Source of the DNA: Trichopria drosophilae | Taxonomy: Eukaryota > Arthropoda > Insecta > Hymenoptera > Diapriidae | Direction: 5' to 3' | Length of the DNA: 64,000 nt | NCBI GenBank assembly: GCA_030407085.1 | Contig: CM059582.1 | Coordinates: 159,208,001-159,272,000 of the forward strand | Part shown: positions 35,362 through 46,660 of the stretch, piece after piece | Numbering within the stretch: the first letter of the stretch is position 1 | Layout of the letters: every line of letters starts with the position of its first letter | The notes under the pieces: generated by a model | Databases searched by the model: none | Told to the model about the DNA's origin: nothing | The model's input: only the letters and a program-made list of their open reading frames with translations | Position numbers and translations under genes: made by a program

Positions 35362-36279
35362 ATATCTTATCATCCATAAAATAAACATATAAGATTACAT
35401 TGTTTGACATTTTTCAGCGAACGTTATCTCTTCTTCCTGAAATCACCACAAATATTCCGCTTATATTACATTATACCATAATGGCGTCAAAGCTATTGTT
35501 ACATCATTTTCTGGTAATACGGTTGTTCGACTTTTGTATCCATTTGCGCTCGGTAGCTCTTGATTTCATATTGATGCACACTCATTCGTATAGCTTTCAA
35601 ATACCTGTTATAGGAAGACCTGAAAATAAAATCGAATTCTATTAAAATCACTTTTTCTCAGTTATGTTTCAAAACACATGTTTTATATAAAATGTAAAGA
35701 GAATATGATGAATAATTAATGAACATATGTTCCCCGAGAAGAATTAATGAAAATTATATTCTTTAATGTCAAGCAAAATTCGATTCAAAATAAATATACA
35801 GATTGTATAATCCCTCAAACGTAATATGTTACTTAGTATCGTATGCAATCGTAGAAAACTAACTTCTTCAGTCTTAGGTATAATAAACAATACGACGTTG
35901 TCAATTTACACAACCGTGATGTCAAATAAAGATTATAAATTCTTGATAAGATAACATCATCTTGGATAAATTTTTACATAAACATTTAATGAAATCAATT
36001 AAAACCCTACACCATGGAGTCATATGAGTTTCTGTTATGGAATCCAATATTATATTTTGAACATTTGAAATGGCGGATTTAGTATGACGAATAAATTTTT
36101 CCAAATGTAAACCTTTTTGCTTGGATCGTATTACCCAGATATTTTCGGAATTGCTTCGTGCCTCGATTGCATATAAATTACAATGTTTTTTACACCGACA
36201 GTCAAAAACCCGACTTAAAAAAATAGACATATTGACAAGCGGACCATTATGTTTTGAAGTGTCGGTTTTTTTGCAAACG
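35362..36279. other. AT-rich; unrecognised frame at 35922-36230
   Basis: A 102-codon minus-strand frame has a fairly protein-like composition (NLYAIEARSNSENIWVIRSK) but no family I know. Its upstream end overlaps GACAGTCAAAAACCCGAC-type words of the 684-882 minisatellite, which argues against a gene. Confidence 0.3.
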
Positions 36280-36480
36280 TTATAGATTCACCATAACGTT
36301 TAGGCGCTGGAAGAACTGTATGTCGGAAATTAATTGAGCTTTAGACCGCAGGTCATGTCGAAGTATTGAATTTTGTTACTTGACCAAAAAATTCCCCTAT
36401 ATTTTCATCAAATGTCCACGTTGCAGACCCGAGAGATCACCTAACAAATAATAAAAATAACTTGTGCGTGTTATGTTGTA
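36280..36480. repeat. Dispersed repeat, copy 1
   Basis: GAAGTATTGAATTTTGTTACTT, CCCCTATATTTTCATCAAATGTC and GTTGTACGTATGTC match in order the stretch 61890-62040 (GAAGTATTGAATTTCGTCACTT and so on), same orientation. A third partial copy is near 62370-62420. Confidence 0.65.
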
Positions 36481-36734
36481 CGTATGTCAACCTGTCCCAC
36501 AGTGGAACGATATACATTAAACGTCGGACATTGGGGTAAAGAATTCCTCGATCAACTTTCCTATTCTACAGCTGCCCTTATATATGATAATCTATTTCCA
36601 ATGCGAAATTTATCTTTGTCGGTTTATTTAATTATAATAATCGCTTAAGATCGCCCAGGAAATAGTTAACGCTATTTTATTATATCATTGCTTCAGATTA
36701 GAACTGTGAAAATAGGTATTGCGAATATCAAAAA

Positions 36735-36900
36735 GACTAGACAAGACAAGACAAGACAATATTACACTATGTACTATACTCAAAGTCAGCCCCCTACCCC
36801 CTCCAAATCAGCTCCGCAGAGGATACCCTCTGATGGTAAAGTATCTGTCTCCCACTCAGCAATCGGTCTGATATATGTGCCATAGCCATTGCCCATCGCG
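36735..36900 (+). repeat. ACAAG pentamer tract and tRNA-like segment
   Basis: A short (ACAAG)4 tract at about 36738-36757 is followed by a segment with TGATGGTAAAGTATCTGTCTC and CCCACTCAGCAATCGG at 36829-36868, resembling the D-arm to anticodon-arm part of a tRNA. The T arm is not convincing. A tRNA-derived SINE fragment is possible. Confidence 0.3.
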
Positions 36901-37214
36901 CCGTCCATAGGACTATTACTGCCGGTTAAAAATCTATTATATACTACTTTTGTGCCAATCTCAAGATCAATAGCTATACATAAAGAGTGGAAGACATGCG
37001 CACTATCTCATTCAGAGTTCAAACCGAACTTCGGATTCACTTGACGGAATAACATATGTAGTGTTGTCGTAAAAGGATTCATAGCAGAAGCAGCATTACT
37101 TTAAGAATTCCCAAACTAGTCAGGTAAAAGTTTAGTAGTGTAAAAAATACATTTTAACAAATCCTCAGTTAAAAAGTATTAATAGTTCACTATTAAAAAG
37201 AATGTTTTTAATTG

Positions 37215-37300
37215 ATGTTTTGGTTGGTCCGTGGTCGGGTTGTAATTTTGAAAATTCTCATTTATAATTTTGGGCGTTTTCAATACTAAGTACTTTATTT
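37215..37300. repeat. Dispersed repeat, partner at 62665-62730
   Basis: GGTTGGTCCGTGGTCGGGTT and TTTTGAAAATTCTCATTT match 62668-62715 (GGCTGGCCTGTTGTCGGGGT and TTTTGAAAATGCTCATTT). Confidence 0.6.
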
Positions 37301-37336
37301 TAATACATCGATCTACATCAGTACTGACCTCCTCTA

Positions 37337-38460
37337 CACGGAGAGAAAAGTTTCATAAAAGAATTTCATTAAAAAGAATTTCATCTTATTTTCGTTTGTA
37401 AATTCACCCGTACCGAGTAACGTAAACGCAATATTTCAGTACTGCAGTTATTACAGGACTTTTTCCCAATGAGTGCAGCGTCGGCGCAGTAATACCAACA
37501 TTCCATGTGCAATGTGGTTTTCCCGCCATAACCGGTGTGCTTGCCTGTATGTGATGTGAAAAATTCTTTGAAAACAATATGTAATGGATATATTGTAGCA
37601 GGTAGGAAAAATCAAGGATGACCGATCATCCGGGTTTACAGAGAGTCAACACTTATTTAATGTATCGACACGGATAATTTATTTCGCGGCGTCTCGCAAA
37701 CAACAATTAATACAAGTTTAATACTAATGTATTGAGTCTCTCCGTCACAATCTGAATATGCGACCGATCGCGATCAGATGTCTGCAGGCGACTGACTCGT
37801 CACTCGAATTTACCGTCGATTGTTGCATTGTTAACGACTTTTCACGAAGGGACCGTTTGTATTTATTTATGTACTTATGCATACATTGCAGTAATTAGTA
37901 CATACTTCTCAAAAGCCTACAATATTTGTAAAAAACATTTTAATGTCGTGGAAGTTAGAACGATTTGTTCAACGATTCGAGGGTAAGTAATATACCGAGC
38001 AGATATCTGTGCGTAGAATATACGAAAACCTAGCCTCTCATATGTCACGAATTGTTGCTTTTGGATTTGAATTTACTTTATATATACTTACTTTATATTT
38101 TACAGTCAAAAGTATAAACTTTCCACGATTATCACCGGTATTTTAGATTAGATTGTTTCTATATACTGTAAAATTACTTTAATAATTCCTAACAATAGAT
38201 ATGCAATGCACGTAACCGAAAATTATAATACTGAACGGATGTTTTTAAAGAATTCGCTAATTTTCTCTTTAATAAGTTCCACAGATGCTGATGAATAATC
38301 TCATATATTTTACCATATTCATATAAGCCGAGTTCTGCTTTAAGCCATCCTCTATCCTATAGATGACTCCTGTAATTTCTGCAGTATGTAGACTGCCGGA
38401 GATACTTCCGTAAAAATTACCGGAGTGCCTAGCAGAAAATACCTAACTATTCTCTCCGTG
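37337..38460. mobile_element. TA-flanked TIR element, CACGGAGAGAA ends
   Basis: CACGGAGAGAAAAGTTT at 37337 and its near-complement ending TTCTCTCCGTG at 38460 are flanked by TA (37335-37336 and 38461-38462). It is 1124 bp long. The interior is of mixed composition with a GC-richer block (about 37400-37560) and another at 37740-37860. No DDE transposase is evident. The same first 11 bases occur in the 241-bp MITE at 1876-2116. Confidence 0.75.
37943..37982 (+). other. First-exon-like coding start with splice donor
   Basis: An ATG opens MSWKLERFVQRFE and one further base, followed directly by GTAAGTAA, a near-ideal splice donor. It sits in the middle of the TIR element at 37337-38460. It may be the remnant of the 5' exon of an element gene or a captured exon. 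No second exon was identified. Confidence 0.35.
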
Positions 38461-38462
38461 TA

Positions 38463-40630
38463 CATGACATATTCAAGTTTGCGACCAAAGATAGATAAGG
38501 GTTAAGGCGTGACTGCACTGTGATATAACAGAATATTTGTGAGCAGCAGAGGTATAGTCAATTTTCCTCTCCTAAACCTTAAAAAATGTCACCGTTATAC
38601 ACATATTAGAGTTATTTCAGATAGACCTCTGATCCTCACAATTATATCGCTCTATCAGTGTGGTTAATGTCGAGTAAGACATACCAGTTATAAGAAAATA
38701 CAATTTGGCCAAAACCTGCTGCCAGTGAAAGAAAAAAGTATTAGGGACTGATTGTCCTGAAACCTATCAGGGCCGAAATTTCTCAGTGAGCGGTGCACAC
38801 GCGAACCCTAAAAATATATATTCCTTTACGGTAAAATTTAATACACATTTTTTTTATATTAATTTTATTATTTTTATTATGATTAGCATTGCTCTTCCTG
38901 TACAATACCAATTGAGCGATGTGCCAAGTGTGTCCTTATTGCAATGAAATTTATTAGAAAATAATTATACAGAGTTTTTAACACTTGCTAAGGTAGACAT
39001 ATTCGATATTTTCGCGTATTTAGTGATTTTTGTTTTTTGATGAACACCCGAATTAAATTTTCTTTTTTATCTGCTCTACCATACTATGCTGGATGATCGT
39101 GACTATCAAGGGAAAAAACATTCAAAGTCATAAGAAACCCTACCCAAGTGTGTCTCTTTTATCTGAACTAAATTTTGCATATACGTAGGGCATATCGAAA
39201 AATGTTAGGCCCGTATTGTTTCCTTTGGGCCCTGAAAGCGATTTAGGGGTAAAACCACCAACCCCTATGTTTCGTTTTACCTTATTACCAGATTAACTCT
39301 TTACTTAAAATTCATAAGCTAAAATTGAACATATAAGGACTACTCAAGCCATAACAATTGGTGAGACACAGCGCTAACATATTATTTTACAGACTGACCT
39401 CAATATCAAACGAATATTTTTTTCATTATATTTTTCACAGTACTTGTATAACTACTATCATTGTTCTAGTTTCATTGTTCATCGTGCATGTAGAGCCCCT
39501 TACTTCTAGGATTAGCCGGTTCTATATCGTTAATGTAAATTTTGCAACTATTAACTTGCGATGAAATAAATTCAAAAATTGATTTGTACCGAATTACTTA
39601 TTTTAAATACAGGACAACTATATAATAATGAATAAATGACGAGTCACGGTCTACATTCCAACAAAATGTGCAATAAATATATCAAAATGCATCGAACGTC
39701 GAAAACTGAAACAATATAGTCCATTGAAAATACGTCGTAAGCTCTAAAAAAGACAAGGAACAGACTAGATTGAAAGCAATAAAAAATGCGACCGGAAAAC
39801 AGGGCGAAGGTGGCAGTGCCATATATTATATTCACCAAAGCAATGTTACTAACTCGAGAACTGGCGAACTCGCAGAACATAAAATCTATTTTATGTGTCT
39901 CTCGTAAAGTCAGTCAAATGAAACTTGGTCTTAGTTTTCATACGTGCAGCCAGACTTGTCCCGTTCATCCTAAACAGAACCGCGGTGAATGTGAATCACT
40001 CCGATTTCCCAGATTCGCAAAAGTAGCTCGGAGATCCTAACAGACTTTTTCACGAAATCCTGTTTTATTTCGTGGTTTTATGCTGCTTGTATATACAATT
40101 TTAATGGAGTGGAGATCCAAGATTAATTGCGTTAACTATGTTGATTATTTAAATTGTAATAAGTCCTTCAAATCTAAGTACAGTCACTGCTCCGCACAAT
40201 AATTGTCATTTGACTTTTGCAATTTTTCAATTTTAATCAATTTTATCGCCCAAAACTCCATTAAGGGTAGTGAAGATCAGCATCTGCACCCTAAAATGAA
40301 AGTTATGATAATTTGCTTTTTTTAGAATTCTTTTTTATTTCAAGCAAATTTTGGATCGTTTTTCCGTACAGTTTTGTAGATACCCGCTATAAAGTTCTTA
40401 AAAATTGCAATTATTAACATTGCAAAAGACACCAATAGCAAAAAAGTGGTGTATTTTTATATTTTGTATGTGACGTAACATTAGGATATTTTCTGAAAAT
40501 CGAACAAAACTAGTTAAAAGCTATATAAAGAAGATATCTTTCTTGGAGAAGGTCATCCATAAACTTGAACAGTAATATAAATCCAATCATTGATATTCTC
40601 TTTTGGTGTATCCCTACAAACAACTGTACG
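38463..40630. other. AT-rich, nothing recognised
   Basis: No gene or clear element boundary. The 84-codon plus-strand frame at 39786-40040 (ending in a basic, Cys-containing stretch) is opposed by a minus-strand frame and is not recognisable. Confidence 0.35.
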
Positions 40631-40813
40631 ATTGTCCCTGTCTTAATACATGCCGTCCTATTACATATTTCTGTCCTAACTTATTTTTTTTCCTGACCTA
40701 ATGAACACTTTATTCAGGTGAGAGTAACTTTCGGGTACACTGGAGTGTAAACCTTAGGACGGGGGTGGTCATTTTGTTCTGAATGAAATATATGTATTAG
40801 GACAGGGACCAAT
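40631..40813. mobile_element. MITE with ATTGTCCCTGTC ends
   Basis: ATTGTCCCTGTCTTAATACAT (40631-40651) faces ATGTATTAGGACAGGGACCA (40792 onward), a 21-22-bp TIR with two mismatches or gaps. The words CCTAA and TTAGG recur inside in both orientations, again the self-similar interior style. No target duplication was fixed. Confidence 0.65.
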
Positions 40814-40834
40814 GTAACTAAATATCCAATTTGC

Positions 40835-41715
40835 TCTAATTTTTTAGATATTGAAGGTCAGCGAGGTAAACAATTCGATTCTAGGCATTTTTTAGCATCT
40901 ATTGGCAGCCGAAAAGAATGATGTTGTCCCACCAGTAAAAGTTAATTCCGAATATATTTTTCCCGCAGAATCCAAATATGTACACCAAAATAATCAATTG
41001 AACCTAATTTTTAATCAAATTGAAGGTCAAATTAGTAAAAAATAAGATTTCCGGCATTTTAAACATCTATTCACAATCCCAAAAAATTATGTCGTCTCAC
41101 CAGTAACAACCAACTCTGATAGGATTTTTCCCGCAGAATCCAAGTATGTGCGCCAAAATATTGATGTGGAACTAATTTTTTATCAAATTCAAGGTCAATC
41201 TGTTCAAAAACTATGTTTTTGGACATATTTCACATCTTTACTTTAGGATGCAACCCAACAAAATAAAAAAATCCAAAATGGCGGAACTAATGTACCCATC
41301 GAACTTTTTGAAATTCGAATGACTTGGAACTCGTTATCATTCTTAAGTACTTTTTGGGAAAAACGGAAAAAGGCCCTATATTATTCAATATTTTGGGGTA
41401 CATATTTGGATTCTGCGGGAAAACCGTGTCAGGATTGACTCTCAATGCCGGGACAACAGCATTTTATTATGCTGTGAATAGATTCTTCAAAATGCCTAGA
41501 ATCGAATTTTTCACCCCTTTGACCCTAAATATCTCAAAAACTAGAGCCAATTAGCTATTTTGGCTGTCATATTTGGACTCTGGTGCAAAAGTCCTATTAG
41601 AATCGACCTTTACTTATACGGCAACAACATTTCATTGGGCTGTGTTATTGGTATGATTTCCCAACAAATCTCCGGCTATATATCGGGAAAGTACCATCTT
41701 TTTTGCTAATAGAAA
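40835..41715. repeat. Diverged tandem repeat, period about 165 bp, with inverted half
   Basis: Three units carry, in order, TTGAAGGTCA, a CATCTATT/ACATCTTTA-like stretch, CCCGCAGAATCCAAATATG and CCAAAATAATC (from about 40840, 41010 and 41175). From about 41290 the same landmarks return as complements (CATATTTGGATTCTGCGGGA at about 41400). The 76-codon frame at 41324 is part of it. A further copy, in opposite orientation, flanks the insertion at 42818-43984. Confidence 0.7.
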
Positions 41716-42248
41716 TGAATTTCTAGTATATTATTGAGATGAAGCCTGCGCTAACTCATGATTTCAATCTTAGACTAATTTAGGTAAAGTGCACATACCA
41801 AAATAATTGTAAACTATCCGAAAATCCATAAACGATGGACTTAAAAGAATCAATTACTAAATATTTTACACTTTCTCTTAAAAGAAACATACATCGAAAG
41901 AAGCATTGTGAGCTATCAATAAACATTTTCTTTTGCTGTTCGCAAATATATATAAAAATTCATGAAATTCGTAAATATAGTTATCTTCCGATATTTCGTA
42001 AGCTATTGATTTCAGATGCAAATTTACTCACATCTTGAGAGCTAGATAAACGAAAAATACCTTTTCTTGAACTATAGTTACAAGTTGTAAAATATCTGTA
42101 TTTTTCCCTCCACCTGAAGTTTGTAAACCAAATACAACTATCTCATAATCTTCGGGTATTTCACTATTTTTGGATAATTTAATTCAGACTAGACTTTTTT
42201 CATTGTTACTACTTTTGTCAAAAGCTACATTAGACTTGTATGTAATAC

Positions 42249-42480
42249 CTACTTTTTTTCATTGACTACCTGCAATTTTTCTCTTTCTTCTCTCAACTCA
42301 TTTCTTCTCCGTGTCCTAGACATTGTAGTGTGTGATTTTATAGATTTGTCATTCTTTACTAGGACAGCGCTAGCTACTCGAATATCGCCAGATGTACTTG
42401 TACTGTAGTTTTTATCTTTAGGAAATTTTCTTGTAACCATATGGTGGAAGGATTCATTAGCTTTACTAGAAGCAAAAATT
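42249..42480 (-). pseudogene. Fragment resembling a transposon-associated protein
   Basis: The frame is open upstream of the ATG at 42440 (codons from about 42476) and reads HHMVTRKFPKDKNYSTSTSG then DIRVASAVLVKNDKSI, ending with a very basic tail (SRTRRRNELREEREKLQVV) before the stop at 42249. I recall similar segments in mobile-element-like protein families of arthropods, but I cannot name a domain. Only a piece is present, so it is probably a decayed copy. Confidence 0.3.
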
Positions 42481-42539
42481 CAATATTTAATTAAAAAAAG
42501 GCTACGGACAAATAATTCATTAATTGCAGACATATATAT

Positions 42540-44985
42540 GTATATATTATTTATAAGGATATTTTTAACTTCTTACAGTGTTATCCAGGGCTAAAGATAT
42601 GCACATAGAAAGTTATGTAGCCTCTTTTTGATTGTCTTTGTGATCGTTATTGCGTACAAATTATATTGGAATAAAAATATGATGGAAGAATAATGTTACA
42701 CGCTAAAACAGGATGTACCTATACATGGGAATAGATCCTTTTTTAGTTTTTCCCCAAAAATAGTTACCAAAGATAACGAGTTCCAAGTCGTTCGAATTTC
42801 AAAAAGTTCGATGGGTAGGGGAGTGTGGGGCTCAGTGGCACGCGGGGCACAGTGAAACGTGCTAAATATCTCGGACACCGTTTGCGCATTCATTGTAATT
42901 TTTTTTTTTCGGAAAGCAGTAAGCGATATTGGATTTCTTCAAACGTAAGTATATACTGAACACGGGCCGATAAAACGAATTAAAAAATAAGTCAGGTTTC
43001 GAATTGTGAAAACTAAATTTTTTGTTACTTTGAAAACATGTTATTTCAAACCTCACATTTCCCGTCTTGTCAAGTTTCGTGTAAATATTGATAGCTTGGG
43101 TATTTTTGAATCGATTAGTGCTTGTGTTTTATGTATTTAAGTTAAATTAATAATAGATTTTTAATAAAAAATAACTTTATTGCCAATGGGGCACAGTGAA
43201 ACACTGACGCGTGGGGCACAGTGAGACAATTTTAAAATGTTGGCAAGCAAATGTATTTAATGGCACATAATTCGGTTTCAATTAATTTAATGGAAAGTCT
43301 GTCATTATTATGTTTAGTTTTAATTAAAATTATATTCTGAAGGGAATATACAATGAAAATCAAGGTGAAATATTAAAAATTTTTGTCATTTATTCAATGA
43401 AATGTATAAAGTGTATTGAGTAAACTTTTAAATCGTAAGTGAATGTATATTAAAAAAATTTAAAAAATATAAATAATTAAATGTGATTCATTTTTATTGT
43501 GAAAATGGTTATCAAATTTTATTACAGATTCTAATTGAGATTCAACTATAAAAAAATATTTTGGTTATGTTAATTACGCGCATTCATATTTTATTTTTCT
43601 GATTATAATGTTGCTGTTATAAATATTACTACAAACAGATTGTTATGTAATTAATTAGTTTGCCATTATTGTAATAAAAATAAAACATTTTACCTATTGG
43701 ATTTATCATAACCTGTACGCCACGCACGTTTTATTCCTTGCACCACTGCACCCCACTCCTTGTTTCACTGTGCCCCACTAGTGGGGCACAGTGAACCATA
43801 GCGAGATTTTTTTTCAAGCGACTTTTTCAAATACGTTTAACAGATCTATACAAATTATTACAGCTTTAAAATATATCTGAATCCCTACAGAAATCGTTAA
43901 TGCAATGTACGTTGTAAATAAACTTCACCGGTAATCATAATAATTCATTTAAAGATTCGCGTGCCACTGTGCCCCACTCTCCCCTACATTGGTTCCGCCA
44001 TTTTGCATTTCTTGATTTTGTTTGGTCGCATCCTAAAGTAAAGATGTGAAATATGTCCAAAAATATATAAGTATATTTATTTATTTTAATGAATTATTTG
44101 TACATCTATAGAAATGCGAACTGTTGGCCTCCCTTATTTCTGTCTCAAATTATATTACTAGTGTAAACTGCATGACATTACGCCCATCGACATAAAATTT
44201 ATAGAGATGCGATAAACACGATGGACTAAGAAGATATAACAGCATATAGAGGGCAAATAACTGCATAGCGATACCAGGGCGACGGAGTTATAAGGTAGTT
44301 CTAGTCTTTTTATATTTTAAATTGCTCAAGCATCTGTATAACATGCATCATTCCGACCTTTAAAGCGGTCTTCTGGATCATTCGAATATTAATTTTTTAA
44401 CGGTTCAGTCAAGAGAGAGACATACTAATATTCACGTTTATTCGGGCCTTGCATATTATGACCATCGTAAAATGACCCCCTCGAATGGTCAACTGTTACT
44501 TTCCCACCGATGCCGGTATGATATACGGAAATAAGTATAGTTTTATATCACAACGTGTCTGTGTACCAATAAGAACATCTTATTCGACCGAAAGGGGCGA
44601 GAAAACAAAATTTTAGTTTAAAGAACCCATTCCTAACTGATTCACAGAATTCTTTGTTGCGATACGTATGCATTCATTTCATTGAAATAATAGAGTATTT
44701 TGTTTGCATTTTAAGAATGTTTCGTTTCAGAAATAATATATAATAGACGCTCACATCAGAAAGTGTTGTCCGAGATACTACACTAGTGTGTTCCCATGTA
44801 CATGTACATCCGGCTATAGCGTCTACCATTAATATTCCATCAAATTTTGATTCCAATATAATTTGAAAGTAATAACATTCCCAAAAATAATAAAAAAGAG
44901 GCTACATAACTTTCTATGCCCACATCGTTAGCTGTGGGTAACGCTGGAAGAAGTTTAAGATATCCTTATAAATAATATCAATTGT
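42540..44985. repeat. Long-range inverted repeat, about 200-bp arms
   Basis: The left arm (about 42540-42745) and the right arm (about 44780-44985) are inverted copies: GCACATAGAAAGTTATGTAGCC answers GGCTACATAACTTTCTATGCC, and CAAATTATATTGGAATAAAA answers the complement near 44855. The arms enclose about 2 kb including the 42818-43984 insertion. The right arm contains a minus-strand 60-codon frame (44674-44856) of unknown nature. Confidence 0.65.
42818..43984. mobile_element. TA-flanked TIR element with GGGGCACAGTGAAAC words
   Basis: GGGGAGTGTGGGGC... at 42818 and ...GCCCCACTCTCCCC ending at 43984 are 26-bp TIRs with two mismatches, flanked by TA (42816-42817 and 43985-43986). The word GGGGCACAGTGAAAC recurs inside (about 42843, 43189, 43213, 43762 inverted, 43781). 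The pre-insertion sequence is preserved as a paralogous repeat at 41213-41380, where the junction reads GATGGGTACATT as complement without the insert. Length is 1167 bp; no transposase frame is recognised. Confidence 0.9.
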
Positions 44986-46180
44986 ATTATTTCAAAAAGA
45001 CTTCGGACATATTGGATCCACCAATTTTAGTTTTTATCTGACTTTATCGTATTCAGCAACTTCTAAAACCCCCAAATAGAAAGATCCAGATGAATTAGTT
45101 AATTTTTTTGAAACCTGAGAGGTGAACCTTACAGGTTGGGTTGATCACCGGATACATTGGTAGCTCTATTTCTAAACTGACTACTTCATTACCGAAATGA
45201 TCGTATTATAAATCTGAAAATGTCTCAGGAAAATATAATGGCTTCCAATCAAAAGGTTAAGGATATTTCATAAGATTTTACCAGACTGTGAGGTGGAACT
45301 TCGAATCCGAATAAAAATTAATGAATTACCTGTAGTAGTGGCAAAAAACTTTTTTCTGTTTAACCCCATTATAGACCCAATTTGGCAGTGCGGACGTCAA
45401 ATTGGAATTCATCGGGCAAAAATATATGGGAATACAATACTGTAGTGTCTCAGACATAAGTTTCTTTTTTGTTTGTGTATCTGTATAATTGATAACTCAT
45501 AGTGCAACGAAATCGGATACCTACTGAACGGTATGTGTGTAGGTCAATAGATTGAATGAAATCCTTAAGTTATCACTGTTTAACTCTCGCTATTACAAGT
45601 TTTCAAATTCTTATTTTGTAACATGTGGAAATACCCATTCAAATGAAAATACTCTCTTTTCTGGACTTTTGTCATTGCTGGTAACTGTACGCATCAGCTG
45701 ATGCATGTACTTTGTCTTCTTAAAAAATAATTAGACCAATTACATGTGTTATTTTTATTTCTTCAGAGGAATATTGGCACGTAACACAGCCCTTCAAACT
45801 TTGTATATTCAGTGGTGATGTACAGAGGAGTGAGAGTTTGGCGCAATTTGAAGTCGAGAATTTGGCTTCATATGGACATAGCACTACAAATTGTAGTCTG
45901 GGTTATCAGCCCTTTACATGAGAGAAGGACGGGAACAATGCTTATAATGATAAAGACTAACTTTTTCCGTACCTTATTTGCACCTCTTGGCTCAGTTTCA
46001 ATTAAAAGATCGACTTGGAACTCACCGCAAGAAGGTTGCTGCAATTTATGTTCACTCACTTCTTAACTAACCAACCAGCCATTGTCCCTTCTAAAAAGTA
46101 GCTATTACTTGAATATCTCCCAGGATAATCGTACGACTTTAGACACAATTATTAGGAAAGGATTTATATAAGGAATTAAA
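44986..46180. other. CCGCCAT-family copy and unassigned sequence
   Basis: At about 45005-45120 ATTGGATCCACCAATTTTAG and TCAGCAACTTCTAAAACCCCC are a diverged member of the CCGCCAT dispersed family. The frames at 45812-46066 (plus) and 45868-46059 (minus) overlap each other and neither is recognisable. Confidence 0.4.
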
Positions 46181-46660
46181 TTAAGGCCTACCATCTCCGT
46201 CAATTGGAAACTGTGACTTGTTGTCAAAAACTGGAATTTGACTTCGAGACAGCAGAGTAGATTTTATGTAGCTTTCTCGGTTCGAAAATCCGCCAACTTT
46301 GCCTGGAGCCTCAGTCACCAGCTTCACACAGCGTTCGACGCTTTGAATGTGATAAGGAAACCTGATACGGTCCACACCAGTGATCACATGGTCTTTGATG
46401 GCTTGGTCAATATCTGGAGATGGAACGTCTTCCAGAATAGGCCAAAATGTTATTTTTTCAGTTTGCCAGTCAATCATGCCATAATAAAATGTAACATTAA
46501 ACTTCAATTTTGACACAATAAGTTTTCGAATTGACTTCCCTATAGATGAATTCTCCCTTGATTTTAAAATACGTCTCAACCCGAGCTCTCCAGTCAGCCT
46601 ATCTTCATCAAGTGCCATTATCAACAAGACATTCTCGGGATGTGCTGATATCCCCTTCTA
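46181..46660 (-). pseudogene. Uncharacterised invertebrate protein family, 5'-truncated copy
   Basis: An open frame of about 160 codons is entered after a stop near 46660 and ends at 46181. It begins KGISAHPENVLLIMALDEDR and GELGLRRILKSREN, continues with a W-centred block (YYGMIDWQTEKITFWPILED), and ends with HIQSVERCVKLVTEAPGKVG followed by ESYIKSTLLSRSQIPVFDNK. I recognise this C-terminal pattern (H-x-Q-S-V-E-R-C-V-K-L-V-T-E-A, then an R-x-x-I-x-x-x-L-x-S-R-x-x-P block) from uncharacterised, often multi-copy proteins of arthropods and cnidarians, without an assigned function. The lack of an upstream ATG in a longer frame, and no neighbouring exon, suggest a truncated copy or a last exon. 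Confidence 0.55.

Noticed and set aside
40835..41715. Coding gene across the tandem region (76-codon frame at 41324)
   Set aside because: The frame lies wholly within a diverged tandem/inverted repeat, and the paralogous copy at 42755-44068 does not keep it open.
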